A program made the translations under genes and the position numbers. Positions 6,015 through 6,374 of a stretch of 6,374 nucleotides of DNA are shown here, in pieces. The notes beneath the pieces are model-generated. The model was not told the origin of the DNA and did not search any database. It worked only from the letters and a program-made list of their open reading frames with translations. The first letter of the stretch is position 1. Every line of letters begins with the position of its first letter. The DNA is from Rubrobacter sp. (GTDB taxonomy: Bacteria > Actinomycetota > Rubrobacteria > Rubrobacterales > Rubrobacteraceae). The stretch covers positions 1-6,374 of the forward strand of contig JACDFX010000111.1 of NCBI GenBank assembly GCA_013815575.1, read 5' to 3'.

Positions 6015-6374
6015 GTCCTTTGTCAAGGCTCGATGGACGGATAGAGCTTGCGCAGCTTCGTTCTGGCATTGTCGGTGGTGAAGCGCCAATCCGCGCTCGT
6101 CCCCAGCCGGTTTCGCTCCCTCTCCCAGGCTTGCGCCTCCCTTCTGAGGACCTCCGCCTCCGGGATGCGCCGCCTCAGGCACTGCCTCACCAAGACCGAG
6201 AGCTCCACCTCGACCATGTTCAGCCACGAGCCATGCACCGGCGTGTAAACGAACTCTATCCTCCGGCACAGCTCGCGCGCCCGCTCGGCTTGGAAGGCCT
6301 CGTAGAAGGAGGCAGGGGTGTGGATGTTGAGGTTGTCCACCACCAGCCGGATCTTCTCGGCTTGCGGGTAGACC
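6015..6374 (-). mobile_element. Second IS630-superfamily element, 3' end only
   Basis: The last part of a second transposase lies here and ends only eight bases from the TA at 6013-6014 that bounds the first element. A compact end just beyond the stop codon is normal for these elements, so its left end is probably at 6015. The far end is outside the window, so neither its inverted repeats nor its target duplication can be tested here. Confidence 0.55.
6023..6373 (-). CDS. IS630-superfamily transposase, C-terminal part (5' end outside window)
   Basis: The C-terminal 116 residues of a DDE transposase; the frame stays open to the window edge (VYPQAEKIRLVVDNLNIH), so the GTG at 6343 is internal. 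The second catalytic Asp is in VVDNLNIHTPASFYEAF (codon 6335-6337). The Glu is in HGSWLNMVEVELS (codon 6209-6211), with 41 residues between them, longer than the 34 of the neighbouring element. It ends in DWRFTTDNARTKLRKLYPSIEP, a C-terminus typical of one IS630 subgroup as I recall it. It differs clearly from the neighbouring transposase, so this is a separate element. The visible part shows no frameshift. Whether the N-terminal HTH and first Asp are intact cannot be seen. Confidence 0.85.
   Translation of the reverse strand, partial: VYPQAEKIRLVVDNLNIHTPASFYEAFQAERARELCRRIEFVYTPVHGSWLNMVEVELSVLVRQCLRRRIPEAEVLRREAQAWERERNRLGTSADWRFTTDNARTKLRKLYPSIEP

Noticed and set aside
6012..6269. Minus-strand open frame overlapping the second transposase in another frame
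   Set aside because: The overlapping frame holds the DDE motifs; this one is compositionally a shadow.
1..6374. tRNA, rRNA, CRISPR array or riboswitch
   Set aside because: I saw no cloverleaf, rRNA-like stretch, regularly spaced repeats or recognisable riboswitch core. The intergenic gaps are all about 100 bases or less.

Overview
The window is high-GC DNA. It uses GTG as a start codon, and its large sensor kinase has repeated PAS domains and a HisKA_3 core. Together with IS630-type elements, this suggests a high-GC actinobacterium, most likely Rubrobacter or a relative. The assignment rests on protein style only and could not be checked.

Layout. Bases 2-3313 (+) hold the 3' part of a very large soluble-looking sensor histidine kinase. 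In order it carries a cut PAS domain, four more PAS domains, a GAF domain, a sixth PAS domain, a HisKA_3 phosphoacceptor domain and a HATPase_c domain. A 101-base gap with a 7-bp inverted repeat and -10-like hexamers leads to a NarL/FixJ-type response regulator at 3415-4104 (+). Two small paralogous genes follow on the same strand (4197-4616 and about 4689-5009). Their products look like receiver domains that have lost the phosphorylation site and have no output domain. I regard these tandem pseudo-receivers as the most interesting and possibly undescribed part of the window.

The right-hand 1.4 kb is mobile DNA on the minus strand. A complete IS630-family element (about 5009-6012, with imperfect 26-bp terminal inverted repeats and a TA on each side) sits in the stop codon of the second small gene. 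The insertion converts an apparent TAG into TAA without changing the protein. Its transposase is broken into three reading-frame blocks. One break is an apparent -1 shift and the other comes from a 16-bp tandem duplication. Eight bases beyond its right-hand TA, the transposase of a second, different IS630-superfamily element ends; that gene runs off the window. The two elements appear to be head-to-tail and to share one TA.

How the genes may work together (inference). The kinase probably integrates several cytosolic signals and phosphorylates Asp66 of the adjacent regulator, which then binds DNA through its LuxR-type HTH. The two pseudo-receivers cannot accept phosphate in the usual way. They could act as phosphorylation-independent partners, decoys or connectors for this or another two-component pair. 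The insertion sequences have probably displaced whatever lay downstream of the second small gene.
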